64,000 nucleotides of DNA from Arthrobacter sp. ISL-48 (GCF_018613805.1 NZ_JAGGPL010000024.1:33409-97408); one strand, 5' to 3'. Counted from the stretch's first letter, positions 51,477 through 61,348 are shown. Numbers and translations: made by a program. The notes: generated by a model not told the origin, from the sequence alone.

Positions 51477-52589
51477 TCAGTCTTCCCACTGGAGGTCGTC
51501 GACAGCGTCGAGGATGCGGTCCACGCTGGGCAGGTAATAGTGCTCAAGTTTGGGTGCCGGGTACGGCACGTCGAAGCCGGTGACACGGCGGATGGGCGCG
51601 GCCAGATAGTGGAAGCAGCGTTCCTGGATCCGGGCCACGATTTCGGAGGATACGGATGCGAAGCCGTGCGCTTCCGCGATCACCACAGCCCGGCCAGTTT
51701 TGCGGACGGACGCGGACACAGTTTCGTCGTCAAAGGGAACGATGGTGCGGACGTCGATGACTTCCAAGGAACGGCCTTCTTCCGCTGCCGCCGCGGCGGC
51801 AGCCAGCGCTGTCGGCACGGACGGCCCATAGGCGATGAGAGTTGCGTCGGTCCCGGGACGGGCGACGGCGGCACGGCCTTCGGAGGACGTCCCCGCCGCC
51901 ACATTTGCGGAGTGCTGCTCCCGCAGCTCCTCCAGGTCCACCATGTCCTTTGACCAGTAGAGCTTCTTTGGCTCCATGAACATCACGGGGTCATCGGAGT
52001 CGATGGCCTCGCGGAGCATGCGGTAGCCGTCGGCCACCGTGGCCGGGGTGAAGACCTTCAGGCCGGCGGTATGAGCGTAATAGGACTCGGAGGAGTCGCA
52101 GTGATGCTCCACTCCCCCGATGCCCCCTGCGTAGGGGACACGGATCACTAGGGGCAGCTTCAAAGCGCCCTTCGTCCGGTTGTGCATCTTGGCCACGTGG
52201 CTGACGATCTGCTCAAACGCCGGGTAGGCAAACGCGTCGAACTGCATTTCGATGACCGGGCGCATGCCGTTCATGGCCATGCCCACGGCCATCCCCACGA
52301 TTCCCGACTCCGCTAGCGGGGTGTCGAAGCAGCGCTGTTCGCCGAAGGTCTTGGTCAGGCCGTCGGTGATGCGGAAGACGCCGCCCAGCATGCCGACGTC
52401 TTCGCCGAAGACCAGAACGGAGGGGTCGGCTTGCATGGCGTCTGCCATCGCAGTGTTGAGTGCCTTGGCCATGGTCACCGGCTGCGGGCCCTCCGCCTCG
52501 GCGGTGGCGGCTGCCGACGCCGCTGCGCGGGCGGTCGCGGCGCTGACGTTTCCGTTCGCCTCCGAGGACGTAGTGACAGTGGGGCTCAT
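51477..52589 (-). CDS. 2-Oxoacid dehydrogenase E1 beta subunit
   Basis: 370 residues, ATG 52589, overlapping the E1alpha stop (ATGA). The ThDP-dependent transketolase-like domain shows LNTAMADAM, FGEDVGMLGGVFRITDGL, GIVGMAVGMAMNGMRPV, and the C-terminal domain has LEVIDVRTIVPFD and VIAEAH. The stop is two bases before the E2 start. Substrates are probably the branched-chain 2-oxoacids, judged from the AsnC/Lrp regulator beside the operon; pyruvate is an alternative. Confidence 0.93.
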   Translation of the reverse strand: MSPTVTTSSEANGNVSAATARAAASAAATAEAEGPQPVTMAKALNTAMADAMQADPSVLVFGEDVGMLGGVFRITDGLTKTFGEQRCFDTPLAESGIVGMAVGMAMNGMRPVIEMQFDAFAYPAFEQIVSHVAKMHNRTKGALKLPLVIRVPYAGGIGGVEHHCDSSESYYAHTAGLKVFTPATVADGYRMLREAIDSDDPVMFMEPKKLYWSKDMVDLEELREQHSANVAAGTSSEGRAAVARPGTDATLIAYGPSVPTALAAAAAAAEEGRSLEVIDVRTIVPFDDETVSASVRKTGRAVVIAEAHGFASVSSEIVARIQERCFHYLAAPIRRVTGFDVPYPAPKLEHYYLPSVDRILDAVDDLQWED

Positions 52590-53803
52590 TTTGCTCCCTC
52601 CCCAGATGATTCTTCGCGGGCAAGTTCGTCAGCGAGCATCGCCGACTGTTCCAGCAACTGCGGCGTTGGGCTGGCAAAGACGTGGCGGAACAGGTCCTGG
52701 GGGTCAACAGGCACATCCTCGCCGAGCCCATCCCGAAGCCGGGTGGCAATGGCTTCAGCCTTTTCAGCAATTCGGAAGTCGGTTTCGTCGTCGAGCAGCC
52801 CCCTGCCCGTGAGGTAGGTCTTCATGCGGCTGACAGGATCTTTGGCCAGCCACTCTGCCACTTCACTGTCCTGGCGGTAGCGGGTGGCGTCGTCGGCGTT
52901 CGTGTGCGCCTGCATCCGGTAGGTATTGGCCTCAACCAGCAGCGGACCGGAGCCATCCCGGGCAAGCTTCACTGCCCGGTCCAGCACGGCGAGGAGGGCG
53001 ACGACGTCGTTTCCGTCCACCCGTTCACCCGCCATGCCGTACCCGACGGCCTTGTGGGCGAGCGACGGCGCCACGGACTGATGTGCCAGCGGAACGGAGA
53101 TGGCGTACTTGTTGTTCTGGACGAAAAAGACCACGGGAAGGTGGAACACGGCCGCGAAGTTCAGGGCCTCATGGAAGTCGCCCTCGCTGGTGGCACCGTC
53201 GCCGCACATCGCCAGGACCACGGTGTTTTCACCGCGGAGCTTGGCGGCATGGGCAACCCCGACTGCGTGCAGCAGCTGAGTGGTGAGTGGAGTGCACTGG
53301 ATGCCCACCCTGTGCTTCATGGGGTCGTAGCCGCTGTGCCAGTCACCGCGGAAAAGGGTCATGGTCTGCACAGGATCAACGCCGCGTGCCATCACCGCCA
53401 CCGAGTCGCGGTAAGTCGGGAACATCCAGTCCCCCTCCGAGAGGCACAGAGCGGCTGCCACCTGGCAGGCTTCCTGGCCATGGCTGGAGGGGTAGACGGC
53501 CATCCGGCCCTGACGGACAAGAGCGGAGTTCTGGTCATTGACGCGGCGCCCAATAACGAGCTGCTCATAGGCAGCCAACAGTTCCTCAGCACCAGGCAGC
53601 GGATACTCGTGACCCGGTTCGGTACCCTGCTCGGAGTCGGGCTTGAGCCGGCCGCCAGGGTCCACCATTTGGATCTGGTGCCGGGCAGGAAGCATGTAAT
53701 CCTCGACCGTAATCCCGAACTTGCGTACGGCTTCAGCCACGGGGTCCGCGTTGACGGTCTGCGGCCCCGGATCGTGTGCAGTGTGGTTTGCGGAGATCGT
53801 CAT
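52586..53803 (-). CDS. 2-Oxoacid dehydrogenase E1 alpha subunit
   Basis: 405 residues from ATG 53803; AAGGAC lies upstream at suitable spacing. The cofactor motif AMCGDGATSEGDFHEALNFAAVFHLPVVFFVQNNKYAIS matches the thiamine diphosphate-binding GDG(X)nNN motif. The region HGQEACQVAAALCLSEGDWMFPTYRD is typical of the BkdA/PdhA family. First gene of a three-gene operon, separated by 152 bases from a divergent Lrp-type regulator. Confidence 0.93.
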   Translation of the reverse strand: MTISANHTAHDPGPQTVNADPVAEAVRKFGITVEDYMLPARHQIQMVDPGGRLKPDSEQGTEPGHEYPLPGAEELLAAYEQLVIGRRVNDQNSALVRQGRMAVYPSSHGQEACQVAAALCLSEGDWMFPTYRDSVAVMARGVDPVQTMTLFRGDWHSGYDPMKHRVGIQCTPLTTQLLHAVGVAHAAKLRGENTVVLAMCGDGATSEGDFHEALNFAAVFHLPVVFFVQNNKYAISVPLAHQSVAPSLAHKAVGYGMAGERVDGNDVVALLAVLDRAVKLARDGSGPLLVEANTYRMQAHTNADDATRYRQDSEVAEWLAKDPVSRMKTYLTGRGLLDDETDFRIAEKAEAIATRLRDGLGEDVPVDPQDLFRHVFASPTPQLLEQSAMLADELAREESSGEGAK

Positions 53804-53955
53804 TGGTCCCGTCCTTCTGTAGCCACTATTCACTCCCAGTATCGACCCAATGGAAGTTTCGTATCCAGTGGCTGGCCAAATCGTGGAGAAGTACGACACT
53901 GACGCTTATTCTTGGAGACAAACCGTAAACGTGACCTGCATTACGGCTAGGAGCT

Positions 53956-54429
53956 GTGGACAAATTGGCAAGACCGGGACCAGACGCTGAACCCGCGCTG
54001 CTGGATGATGTGGACCGCAAGATCATCGCTGAACTCACCCGTGACGGCAGGATGTCCGTGACGCAGGTTGCCGAGAACGTCCACATCTCACGCGCTCATG
54101 CATACACACGCATTGCTCGGCTAACCGGCGAGGGCGTCCTGACCAAGTTCACGGCGTTAGTTGACCCCATCAAGGCGGGCCTCAAGTCCTCCGCCTATGT
54201 GACCCTCAAGGTCAGCCAGCACTCCTGGCGGGAACTCCGCGAACAGCTGCGCTCCATCCCGGAGGTCCACCACATTGCACTCGTGGGGGGCGACTTTGAC
54301 GTCATCCTGTTGGTGCGCGCCATCGATAACATCGACCTGCGGAGAGTCATATTCGATCAGTTGCAGTCCATGCCTGGTGTGCTCGACACACAAACGTTCC
54401 TGGTGTTTGAGGATGTTGATACGCGCTAG
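53956..54429 (+). CDS. Lrp/AsnC-family transcriptional regulator
   Basis: 157 residues from GTG 53956. The N-terminal HTH (LDDVDRKIIAELTRDGRMSVTQVAENVHISRAHAYTRIARLTGEGVL) and C-terminal RAM ligand domain (KSSAYVTLKVSQHSW ... EVHHIALVGGDFDVILLV) are intact. Divergent orientation to the dehydrogenase operon suggests control of it by an amino acid or oxoacid ligand, as with BkdR; inferred from position. Confidence 0.9.
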   Translation: MDKLARPGPDAEPALLDDVDRKIIAELTRDGRMSVTQVAENVHISRAHAYTRIARLTGEGVLTKFTALVDPIKAGLKSSAYVTLKVSQHSWRELREQLRSIPEVHHIALVGGDFDVILLVRAIDNIDLRRVIFDQLQSMPGVLDTQTFLVFEDVDTR

Positions 54430-55102
54430 CCTGTGTGTCTGATAGGGAGCAGCGGATGGGGCTACCTCTACCGCGGCGTGGCAGCCGCCAGCTCGTCCTC
54501 GTCGGCCGTGATCAGAATGTTCCCCTCAGCGATCGGTTCAGAGAGCACACCGTGTTTGACGGCGGCCAACTGGTTGCGATGGTCCGGTGCATTGAGCGCC
54601 CGGAAGAGCCCGTCTGGAGCTGAAGGGCGCCGCTCCCCAACAGCACGGACACTGCCACCAGAGATGGAATGCCTTTACTGTCTTCTGAGAGTGGAGGCAT
54701 CCGTCATATGCAGAACCATGCTCATTTACCGAGTATTTTCCATTCAAAAATCTCGCCAACTATTCCATCAGCATTAGCTCAGTATTCGATCAATTCGAAC
54801 TCTTCTCTGCATCACATAGTGCCATTGACAAAGAAGTGAGTACGCAGGGATTCTATCCAAGTATCCCATAACGACAACGCGAGTAGCCTCTACTCTGGTT
54901 TATGTAATTCTAGGGAAATACCTTCTAGATACGGCGATTTATGAGTGGGAGGCTCAAATGTTAGCATCTAGAACGGCAGTCCCATTTATGGTGCGATCCA
55001 GTACAAAGATGAGCAGTTTCGGCGCCAGAATAGGACGGAGTCATGGCTACTGTCAGCGCCACGGCGACAGGGCGTCTGTGTCTGTTCGTACCAGGTGCAG
55101 TT
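54430..55102. other. Remnant-containing boundary of an AT-richer region
   Basis: 673 bases without an intact gene. At 54435-54623 a short reading frame ends in FDGGQLVAMVRCIERPEEPV, matching the DGGQLVAFVTC part of the small protein at 49878, so it is probably a broken relative. On the minus strand of the same stretch a frame ends EGNILITADEDELAAATPR, which could be the tail of another lost gene. From about 54670 the base composition falls clearly toward A and T. A promoter for the next gene may lie near 54890-54940. Confidence 0.4.
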
Positions 55103-56974
55103 ATGTTTAGCGAGACTCGCGAGAACGATCAACCGGCCCGCGAAACGGCTGCGGGCATAAAGCGCCGCAAGCTCCTTCGATTCGGAACCTTGCTCACCGC
55201 GTTCTCCGCGATGTCCGGGCTCGGTGCCAACGCTGCCCATGCTGGTCCGGGAGACAAAAATCCACCGTCGGGTTACGTGCCCATTGCCGAAAAGGGCGCC
55301 GCCTCCGGAGTCGCAACACTGGACCTTGAATCCCGGATTCCTCGTGGCCAAGTTCCCGACCTTTCTACCACTTATGTCGGCCTGTCCGAGAAGGGCGCCA
55401 ACTCAGGCGTTGCCACTCTTGACTCAGACGGTGTCCTAGCCCAGCTTCCAAAGGTTCATGCTTCCAGGCACGCACCCGGCGGTGCTGACGCCCTACCCAG
55501 CCTTGTATCTGCAGTCAACATTGTCACTGACTACGGGGCAAAGGGCGATGGCAAGACGTCCGCCAATGGAGGGTCCATGACATCCGGAACCGCCACGCTC
55601 ACCGTTTCGAGCGCGGGATTCACCGCAGCCGACGTGGGGAAGGCCATCTCAGTAAAGGGTGCCGGCAGTGCCGGCGCAAACCTCACAACAACCGTCAGCG
55701 GTTTCACGAGCTCAACGATCGTCACCTTGACGACCAGTGCGGCTACGACAGTCAGGGCTGCCGCAGTCAGTTGGGGATCAGACGATACCACCGCATTTCA
55801 GAACGCACTGAACTATGCGGGACCAAAAGGATTGCGGGTCTTCGTTCCGAAACCCTCATCCCACTACGCTCTCACAGCCGCACTGACATTGAACGCCTGG
55901 CATGGCCTTGTAGTCCAAGGGGACAACTGGGAAACCACTGAGCTTCGTCAGTACACAGATAATACGCCAGTGTTCCGGTGGCAGCTTGATAACATCCACT
56001 CGCAGACCTTTGAGCGCCTGCGGCTTACTTACGCCAACGTTCAGACATACGCTATCGGCCCCAATTCTGTAGCCTTCGCGCGCGACAACACGGACGGCCT
56101 CAGCAGCCTGTCTGGCCATTACCACCACACGTTCCGCGAGCTGAAAATAATAGGGGCGACCTATGGCTTCAAGGTTCTACGCTCCTTCCCTGGGGACACG
56201 ACATCCACTAACCCCTGGTGGGGCTGTGAGTGGAGCAAGGTTTTTTTCTCGAATATCAACCGCTCGTGCGTCAGTCTGAACCTCGGAACGGTCGGTGCAC
56301 CGTGTAACAGATTCGACCAGATAAAGGTGTTTCAGAACCAGACCTATAAGAATGATGGTGGAGAGGCGTGCTTCTTGCTGCGTGGCGAAGCGGTGATGAC
56401 TGCGATTGACGTGGAGCAGTGGCATAACCAAGTGATCAACATGCCGTCAGGCAACTTCCTGCACATCAACGGCCTGCATGTGGAACATCACTATGTGGAT
56501 GACTCTTCAGGCAGTAACCGGCTTGTCTACGTGGCCAACGTCGCTGTTCAAATTGAGGGACTCTTAGTTTCCTACGATTCCTCCGACGGCTTCTCCAAAT
56601 ACGCCATCTATGCCGATGTGAACTCGACAGTAACTGTCAACGGGGGCGTGTTATCAACTCCGCCTGGCGGAGCAAATTATCTGTTCGCAACCCCTGCGAC
56701 AGCAAACGCAGCCAAACTCTATAGTAGAGGCGTAAACATCGGAACCGCGGTAAGCCTCTGGACCAACGGATCTCTTGCCATCACAAGCATCATAGAGGTC
56801 GACGGACAGCCACCCGTTCTTCAGTCCTCAGATACACTCCCCGCCGCAGCAGTTGCCTACAGGGGCCGGCGCTACATCCAACTAGGTAATGGCACGACGA
56901 CGGGGGACCAGCTCGTGCAGTGCGTGCTGTCTGCCGCTGGCACGTACTCATGGAAGACCGTCGTCAGCGGGTAA
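55103..56974 (+). CDS. Secreted beta-helix protein with phage-tail-fibre-like repeats
   Basis: 623 residues from ATG 55103 (AGGTG five bases upstream; an ATG at 55043 is possible). A Tat-type signal IKRRKLLRFGTLLTAFSAMSGLGANAAHA is followed by two collar-like repeats (EKGAASGVATLDLESRIP, EKGANSGVATLDSDGVLAQLP and HASRHAPGGADALP), found in phage tail-fibre collar regions. The rest is a predicted right-handed beta-helix starting at VNIVTDYGAKGDGKTSA (pectate lyase-like/tailspike type). No catalytic motif is certain. It may bind or trim the exopolysaccharide made by the genes downstream. Confidence 0.8.
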   Translation: MFSETRENDQPARETAAGIKRRKLLRFGTLLTAFSAMSGLGANAAHAGPGDKNPPSGYVPIAEKGAASGVATLDLESRIPRGQVPDLSTTYVGLSEKGANSGVATLDSDGVLAQLPKVHASRHAPGGADALPSLVSAVNIVTDYGAKGDGKTSANGGSMTSGTATLTVSSAGFTAADVGKAISVKGAGSAGANLTTTVSGFTSSTIVTLTTSAATTVRAAAVSWGSDDTTAFQNALNYAGPKGLRVFVPKPSSHYALTAALTLNAWHGLVVQGDNWETTELRQYTDNTPVFRWQLDNIHSQTFERLRLTYANVQTYAIGPNSVAFARDNTDGLSSLSGHYHHTFRELKIIGATYGFKVLRSFPGDTTSTNPWWGCEWSKVFFSNINRSCVSLNLGTVGAPCNRFDQIKVFQNQTYKNDGGEACFLLRGEAVMTAIDVEQWHNQVINMPSGNFLHINGLHVEHHYVDDSSGSNRLVYVANVAVQIEGLLVSYDSSDGFSKYAIYADVNSTVTVNGGVLSTPPGGANYLFATPATANAAKLYSRGVNIGTAVSLWTNGSLAITSIIEVDGQPPVLQSSDTLPAAAVAYRGRRYIQLGNGTTTGDQLVQCVLSAAGTYSWKTVVSG

Positions 56975-57099
56975 AGTGGCACGAATTGGTTCAGTAAGAG
57001 CGGGTCCACCAACGGCCGAACGAGACGGACCGAGGCACTCCGGCTGCGCAGCGATTCCTACTGCGCGTTTCCTACCAGATGGCCTGCACCTTCTCTTCT

Positions 57100-58536
57100 C
57101 TAGGTTGGCCCCGCAGCTTGGATCGAAGGTCGTCGCTTGTGCGGGGGCCCCAACCACACAGTACCCAAAGTCGAGCTATCAAGCTCTGGCTGCTGGAAAG
57201 ACGACCGATCCCCGGCACAAACAAGAACAGCGGCAAGGGCAACGGCCACTGCGAATCCTTTGTCCTCGGTAGGAGCCCCAAAAAGCAGCAGCGCGATGCA
57301 TGCCAGTGCCGCACCGCGAACGGCGGTGTTTTCGTGAAGCCACTTGCCATTGCCTCTGAGGGCTAATCCGCGCCAAATCAGTACCAAAGATACGGCGAGA
57401 ACGACTGTGCCAATAATGCCGAACTTGGCCGGGTAGACAGCCCACGAGTCAAGAGTGAAGTTGACGGCGTAACGTCCTGGATTTGGGTTGGGAAAGTACT
57501 TCCCTAGGCCTTGTCCGAGGAGTGGGCTGTCAGCAAAGATGTCAACGCAGAAGTTGGTAGCTCGTTCCCGGATCAGTCCGGAAGCATCCGATCCAAAACC
57601 ATCCCGAACGGTACTGATCATCATGTCAATTCGTTGCTGCACAAATTCCTCTGACGAGAACATTGCGCCTGCAGCCGGAAGCACGGCTGAAAGCGACGCA
57701 GCCCCTATGGCCGCTCCCAAGATGGCCCTGCCTGGTGTTACTCGTCTTTGCGAGGCAAGGCCTACTACGCCCACGAGGATGACAGTGAGCACAAAACCGG
57801 TGCGTGTTCCTGTCACAAGAACAGCGATCAGGAAAACGGGCGCCAAGAGGAGCCAAGGCACGCTGATGCGTTTGCTCCCGAGTCCGATGGTAAGGCACAG
57901 AGCTAGTGGTAGCGTCAGTGCAACCATAGATCCGAGCAGCGTGCTCTGTTCCGTTGGGTCGCTTATACTCTCGCCAAGCCCACGGCGCTGGATCCAGGCT
58001 GTGGCGAAGCCGATGGCGGCAAGCAGACCCACACTGATTGTGATTCCGCGTGCCCAAAACAGAGTCACAGTATTGGATGCGTCCACGCCGATGATGACAC
58101 CAGTACTAATTAGCAAGTAAGTAAGGGCATCACGTGCCCACATCTCCAAGGGCGTTCCGTTGATAATCACACCCTGAACCAGCATTGGGCCAAGTATCCA
58201 AAAAGCTAGCAATGCTGCGCCATACAGGGCGGAACGAACCCGAGCCAGGTAGTCACGGTCTGCATGCTTAACCAGCGCGTAAGCAGATGCGGCTCCTGCC
58301 AGCATCACTCCAGCGAGATACCCAAGCTTTGCCACGCTGAGACCGTCGCCTGTCTGAAACACAAGAAACGCGCCGACAACAAAAAACAGCAGCCGGAACC
58401 ACGATTTGGTCAATCCATAGGCCACCCCTACAACCGGGACGACAAGCAGAAACTCTGGGCTTAGTACCGCAGCTGACACTGAGACAACCGTGAGTGCCAT
58501 CGTAAACATGCCAAACTTCACGTTATCTCCCCGCAT
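57100..58536 (-). CDS. O-antigen ligase/Wzy-like polysaccharide polymerase
   Basis: 478-residue membrane protein with about ten to eleven helices. The Wzy_C-type region is VTGTRTGFVLTVILV and, after a long external loop (MISTVRDGFGSDASGLIRERATNFCVDIFADSPLLGQGLGKYF), the segment GxG(L/K)YFPNPN typical of O-antigen polymerases. Expected to join repeat units of an exopolysaccharide outside the membrane. Oriented opposite to the beta-helix gene and facing it, close to the E2 pseudogene. Confidence 0.8.
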   Translation of the reverse strand: MRGDNVKFGMFTMALTVVSVSAAVLSPEFLLVVPVVGVAYGLTKSWFRLLFFVVGAFLVFQTGDGLSVAKLGYLAGVMLAGAASAYALVKHADRDYLARVRSALYGAALLAFWILGPMLVQGVIINGTPLEMWARDALTYLLISTGVIIGVDASNTVTLFWARGITISVGLLAAIGFATAWIQRRGLGESISDPTEQSTLLGSMVALTLPLALCLTIGLGSKRISVPWLLLAPVFLIAVLVTGTRTGFVLTVILVGVVGLASQRRVTPGRAILGAAIGAASLSAVLPAAGAMFSSEEFVQQRIDMMISTVRDGFGSDASGLIRERATNFCVDIFADSPLLGQGLGKYFPNPNPGRYAVNFTLDSWAVYPAKFGIIGTVVLAVSLVLIWRGLALRGNGKWLHENTAVRGAALACIALLLFGAPTEDKGFAVAVALAAVLVCAGDRSSFQQPELDSSTLGTVWLGPPHKRRPSIQAAGPT

Positions 58537-58615
58537 ACGCTGAATAGTATTCGATCAGCCTGCCTTGCGACGAACGACCGCTTGTTGTGCGAGCGGACAA
58601 CCACCAGTTCAAATG

Positions 58616-59438
58616 TCAAGCATCAAATGCCATAGGGTTCTCGACCGCATCGGCAAAGAAGCGCAGAAACCCGCCAGCAGTCCCGGCCATCACAAACCCG
58701 GTGGTCGAATGTGAGTGTTACTCGTTGACCTTGCCCACGGCCAGCTCATCTTCCGCAATCCAAGTTTTTCGATATTCGCCCCACGCCCATGAGTGCAACT
58801 TCGGGATAGTTGATTATGGCGGCCGAACCGTCTACCCGAATACTCCGTAATTGTTTATCGTGAATGTTCCGCTTCCGAGTTCGCTTGGAGTGGTCTTGCC
58901 TTTGCGAACCAAATCAGTTAACCGTCGCATCTCGGCGTCGAGTTCGCGCGCGCTCAGCTTTTCTGCCGCACGAATTGAAGGCACCACAAGATTCCTCTGC
59001 GCTGAAATTTCAGAGACCCCGAGGCCTCCAGCTCCCAACCTCTGATGCTTGGGCCGTGGTCCTTCGCACAGTGCCGCTGCCACCGGGAGTTCCGTAGCCG
59101 GTCAGCACGTTCCCAGACCCTGCTTTCTCCTCTTCTCGGTACGTGTCTGCTGCTGCCTCTACCGGCTCAACGGCACGCACACCCGGCGGAGTCACCGAGA
59201 TGAGAGGCTGGCCAACGTCGAGCATCTGGCCCGATTCGCCATGAAGCATCGTTACCGTCCCCGGGCACGGCGACGGCACGTCGACCGCGGACTTGGCAGC
59301 TCCACCTCGGCGATGGGCTGGTCCACACGGATCACATCGCCCATGGAAGAAACCAGCCAGTTGACCAGTTCCACTTCCGTTGAGCCCTCGCCAAGGTCCG
59401 GGAGAAGGAATACTTTCGAGTCAGTCGGTTCAGTCTTC
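58616..59438 (-). pseudogene. Decayed E2 lipoamide acyltransferase gene copy
   Basis: On the minus strand this stretch can be aligned to the intact E2 gene (50068-51474). It keeps KVFLLPDLGEGSTEVELVNWLV, then loses one base at the lipoyl-lysine codons near 59300 (frameshift), continues PSPCPGTVTMLHGESGQMLDVGQPL and THREEEKAGSGNV-like linker sequence, skips the subunit-binding and most of the catalytic domain (internal deletion), resumes at LSARELDAEMRRLTDLVRKG and stops after NNYGVFG; the rest is frameshifted. No start codon remains. Visible divergence from the intact gene argues for an old copy or acquired DNA. Confidence 0.8.
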
Positions 59439-59743
59439 CCTACACACGGATCGCAAGGTAAACGGGCGAAGGGGTCCTGTTCCCACAGCAAGAACAACCC
59501 AAGGACTTGCAAATATCACATCAGGGGGATGCAGAACACGGGCAGATCATTGCCGCACCACACCCTTGGCGAAATCAGGCATTTCGGCTCCGAATGCGAT
59601 TCGCGCACGCTCAATAAGTTCACTGCTCCACGCGAACCCTGGGGTTCTATCAACCTGACGATACAATAGCGTTGACCATAATGGGCATTGCCAATATGGT
59701 GCCGGGCTGCATCGCGCACCGGCTTTGAAACAGGGGGCCCGAC
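59439..59743. other. Intergenic region upstream of the tyrosine kinase gene
   Basis: About 305 bases. No coding frame is supported. A TACAAT hexamer at 59662-59667 could be a -10 element for the downstream operon, but no good -35 partner is seen. Confidence 0.35.
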
Positions 59744-61222
59744 TTGGATTTACGCGAGTACCTGCGAATCATGCGCCGAAGCTGGATGTGGATCGTTTCG
59801 GCCGCGCTCATGGGAGTCTTGGCCGGTGGGGTGCTGACATATGTTGTCAAGCCAACTTATACTTCCGAAACCCAACTCTTCGTCGCGATTCAAAACTCCG
59901 GATCGGCCCAGGAGCTCCAGCAGGGAAACACGTTCAGCCAGGCGCGTGTTCAATCGTATGTGAAGACGGTGGCAACGCCCATCGTCCTCCAGCCCGTCAT
60001 TGACACATTGGGACTAAACGTAACGGCCGACGAGCTTTCCACCAGAGTTAAAGCAAGCACCGATGCCAATACTGTACTCATCAACATCTCGGTACAGGAC
60101 TATTCGCCCGTCCAAGCAGCAGCTATCGCCCGGGCTGTCGCCGAAAGCTTGGTTCATGCTGTTGACACATTGGAAAAGCCCAAAACTGCTGGCGAATCTC
60201 CCGTCAATCTTTCCGTGGTCACCCCTGCGGCGGCACCGACCTCTCCTTCATCCCCCAACGCCCGGTTGAACCTAATCTTGGGTTTGCTCTTTGGCATGGC
60301 GGTGGGCATAGTCGCCGCGCTACTACGGTCCGCATTAGATAACCGGATTCGGGGCGAAGCCGAATTGCGACGCGTGACCGAAGCGCCACTACTCGGCGGC
60401 ATTGCCTTCGATCAGGACGCGGTGAAAAAGCCTCTACTGACACAATCGCCTGCTCAAAGCCCTCGGGCTGAGTCCTTCCGTCAGCTCCGTACCAATCTAA
60501 AATTTGCAAATATTTCAGGTCAGGCCCGGACGGTGCTGCTCACGTCTTCGCTCCCGGGCGAAGGCAAAAGCACTACGGCAACGAATCTTGCCATCGCCTT
60601 GGCCCAGTCAGGACAGAAAGTTTGTTTAGTGGACGCTGATCTTCGCAGGCCCATGGTTCACGACTACCTGGGACTCGATAGAAATGCGGGCCTTACAACA
60701 GCATTGGTTGGGCAGGCGGATATAAATGATCTGCTACAGCCATGGGGAGCCGAGGAACTTTTCGTCCTGACTTCTGGAGAAATTCCTCCGAATCCAAGCG
60801 AACTGCTGGGATCTGAAGAGATGAAGCATCTGGTAGCCCGCTTGGAGCAGGAATTTGATTCGGTCATTATCGATGCACCACCGCTTTTGCCGGTAGCGGA
60901 TGCGGCAATTTTGGCGCAGTTCGTTGGAGGAGTAGTGCTGGTGGTTAGCACTCAAAAGACCAGGTTCCAAGAACTCGAGAAGTCCTTGAGCGGGCTAGAA
61001 CTCGTGAGCGCGAATATGCTCGGCATCGTCCTTAACAGACTGCCTGCCAAGGGACCGGACGCATACGGCTATGGCTACTACAGCCACGACAAAAATACCC
61101 TTAGTAGCGCGAAGTCAAATAAGAAAATCCGCTCCACTACTGCGCTTCGAGACGAGAATGTCGAACCTCCAGCGAAGTACCTTGATGATTTTGACCGAAC
61201 CTTATTTAAGGACCGTGGATAA
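59744..61222 (+). CDS. Wzc-like polysaccharide co-polymerase/tyrosine autokinase
   Basis: 492 residues, TTG start with AGGGGG six bases upstream. An N-terminal Wzz domain with two membrane helices (about 13-33 and 168-190) frames an external loop. The BY-kinase domain follows: Walker A SSLPGEGKSTTAT near residue 271, Walker A' VDADLRRP near 296 and Walker B VIIDAPPLLP near 374. A tyrosine cluster YGYGYYSHD near 440 is the autophosphorylation site. It controls chain length of the exopolysaccharide. Fusion of sensor and kinase in one chain follows the proteobacterial and actinobacterial pattern. Confidence 0.9.
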   Translation: MDLREYLRIMRRSWMWIVSAALMGVLAGGVLTYVVKPTYTSETQLFVAIQNSGSAQELQQGNTFSQARVQSYVKTVATPIVLQPVIDTLGLNVTADELSTRVKASTDANTVLINISVQDYSPVQAAAIARAVAESLVHAVDTLEKPKTAGESPVNLSVVTPAAAPTSPSSPNARLNLILGLLFGMAVGIVAALLRSALDNRIRGEAELRRVTEAPLLGGIAFDQDAVKKPLLTQSPAQSPRAESFRQLRTNLKFANISGQARTVLLTSSLPGEGKSTTATNLAIALAQSGQKVCLVDADLRRPMVHDYLGLDRNAGLTTALVGQADINDLLQPWGAEELFVLTSGEIPPNPSELLGSEEMKHLVARLEQEFDSVIIDAPPLLPVADAAILAQFVGGVVLVVSTQKTRFQELEKSLSGLELVSANMLGIVLNRLPAKGPDAYGYGYYSHDKNTLSSAKSNKKIRSTTALRDENVEPPAKYLDDFDRTLFKDRG

Positions 61223-61293
61223 TCTTGCCAAGATCTTTCGCCGAGCCAACAACTCCCATTATACAAGGGATGGAAACGTGACTCGCTGGCGAC

Positions 61294-61311
61294 CATAATA
61301 GTATTATTATG
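61294..61311. terminator. AT-rich hairpin CATAATA-GTAT-TATTATG
   Basis: A perfect 7-base stem around GTAT, 72 bases after the kinase stop and 38 bases before the glycosyltransferase start. It may terminate the first transcript or serve as a regulator site. It has no GC stem, so termination strength is low. Confidence 0.35.
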
Positions 61312-61348
61312 TTGCCGTAATGTAAGAACCTTGGAAGGCCTTTACGTG

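Noticed and set aside
54435..54777. Intact small genes after the Lrp regulator
   Set aside because: None has a good ribosome site or complete similarity; only a short stretch resembles the protein at 49878.
59010..59512. Two separate small genes in the pseudogene region
   Set aside because: The fragments join into one E2-like sequence after restoring a single lost base, so they are pieces of one dead gene.
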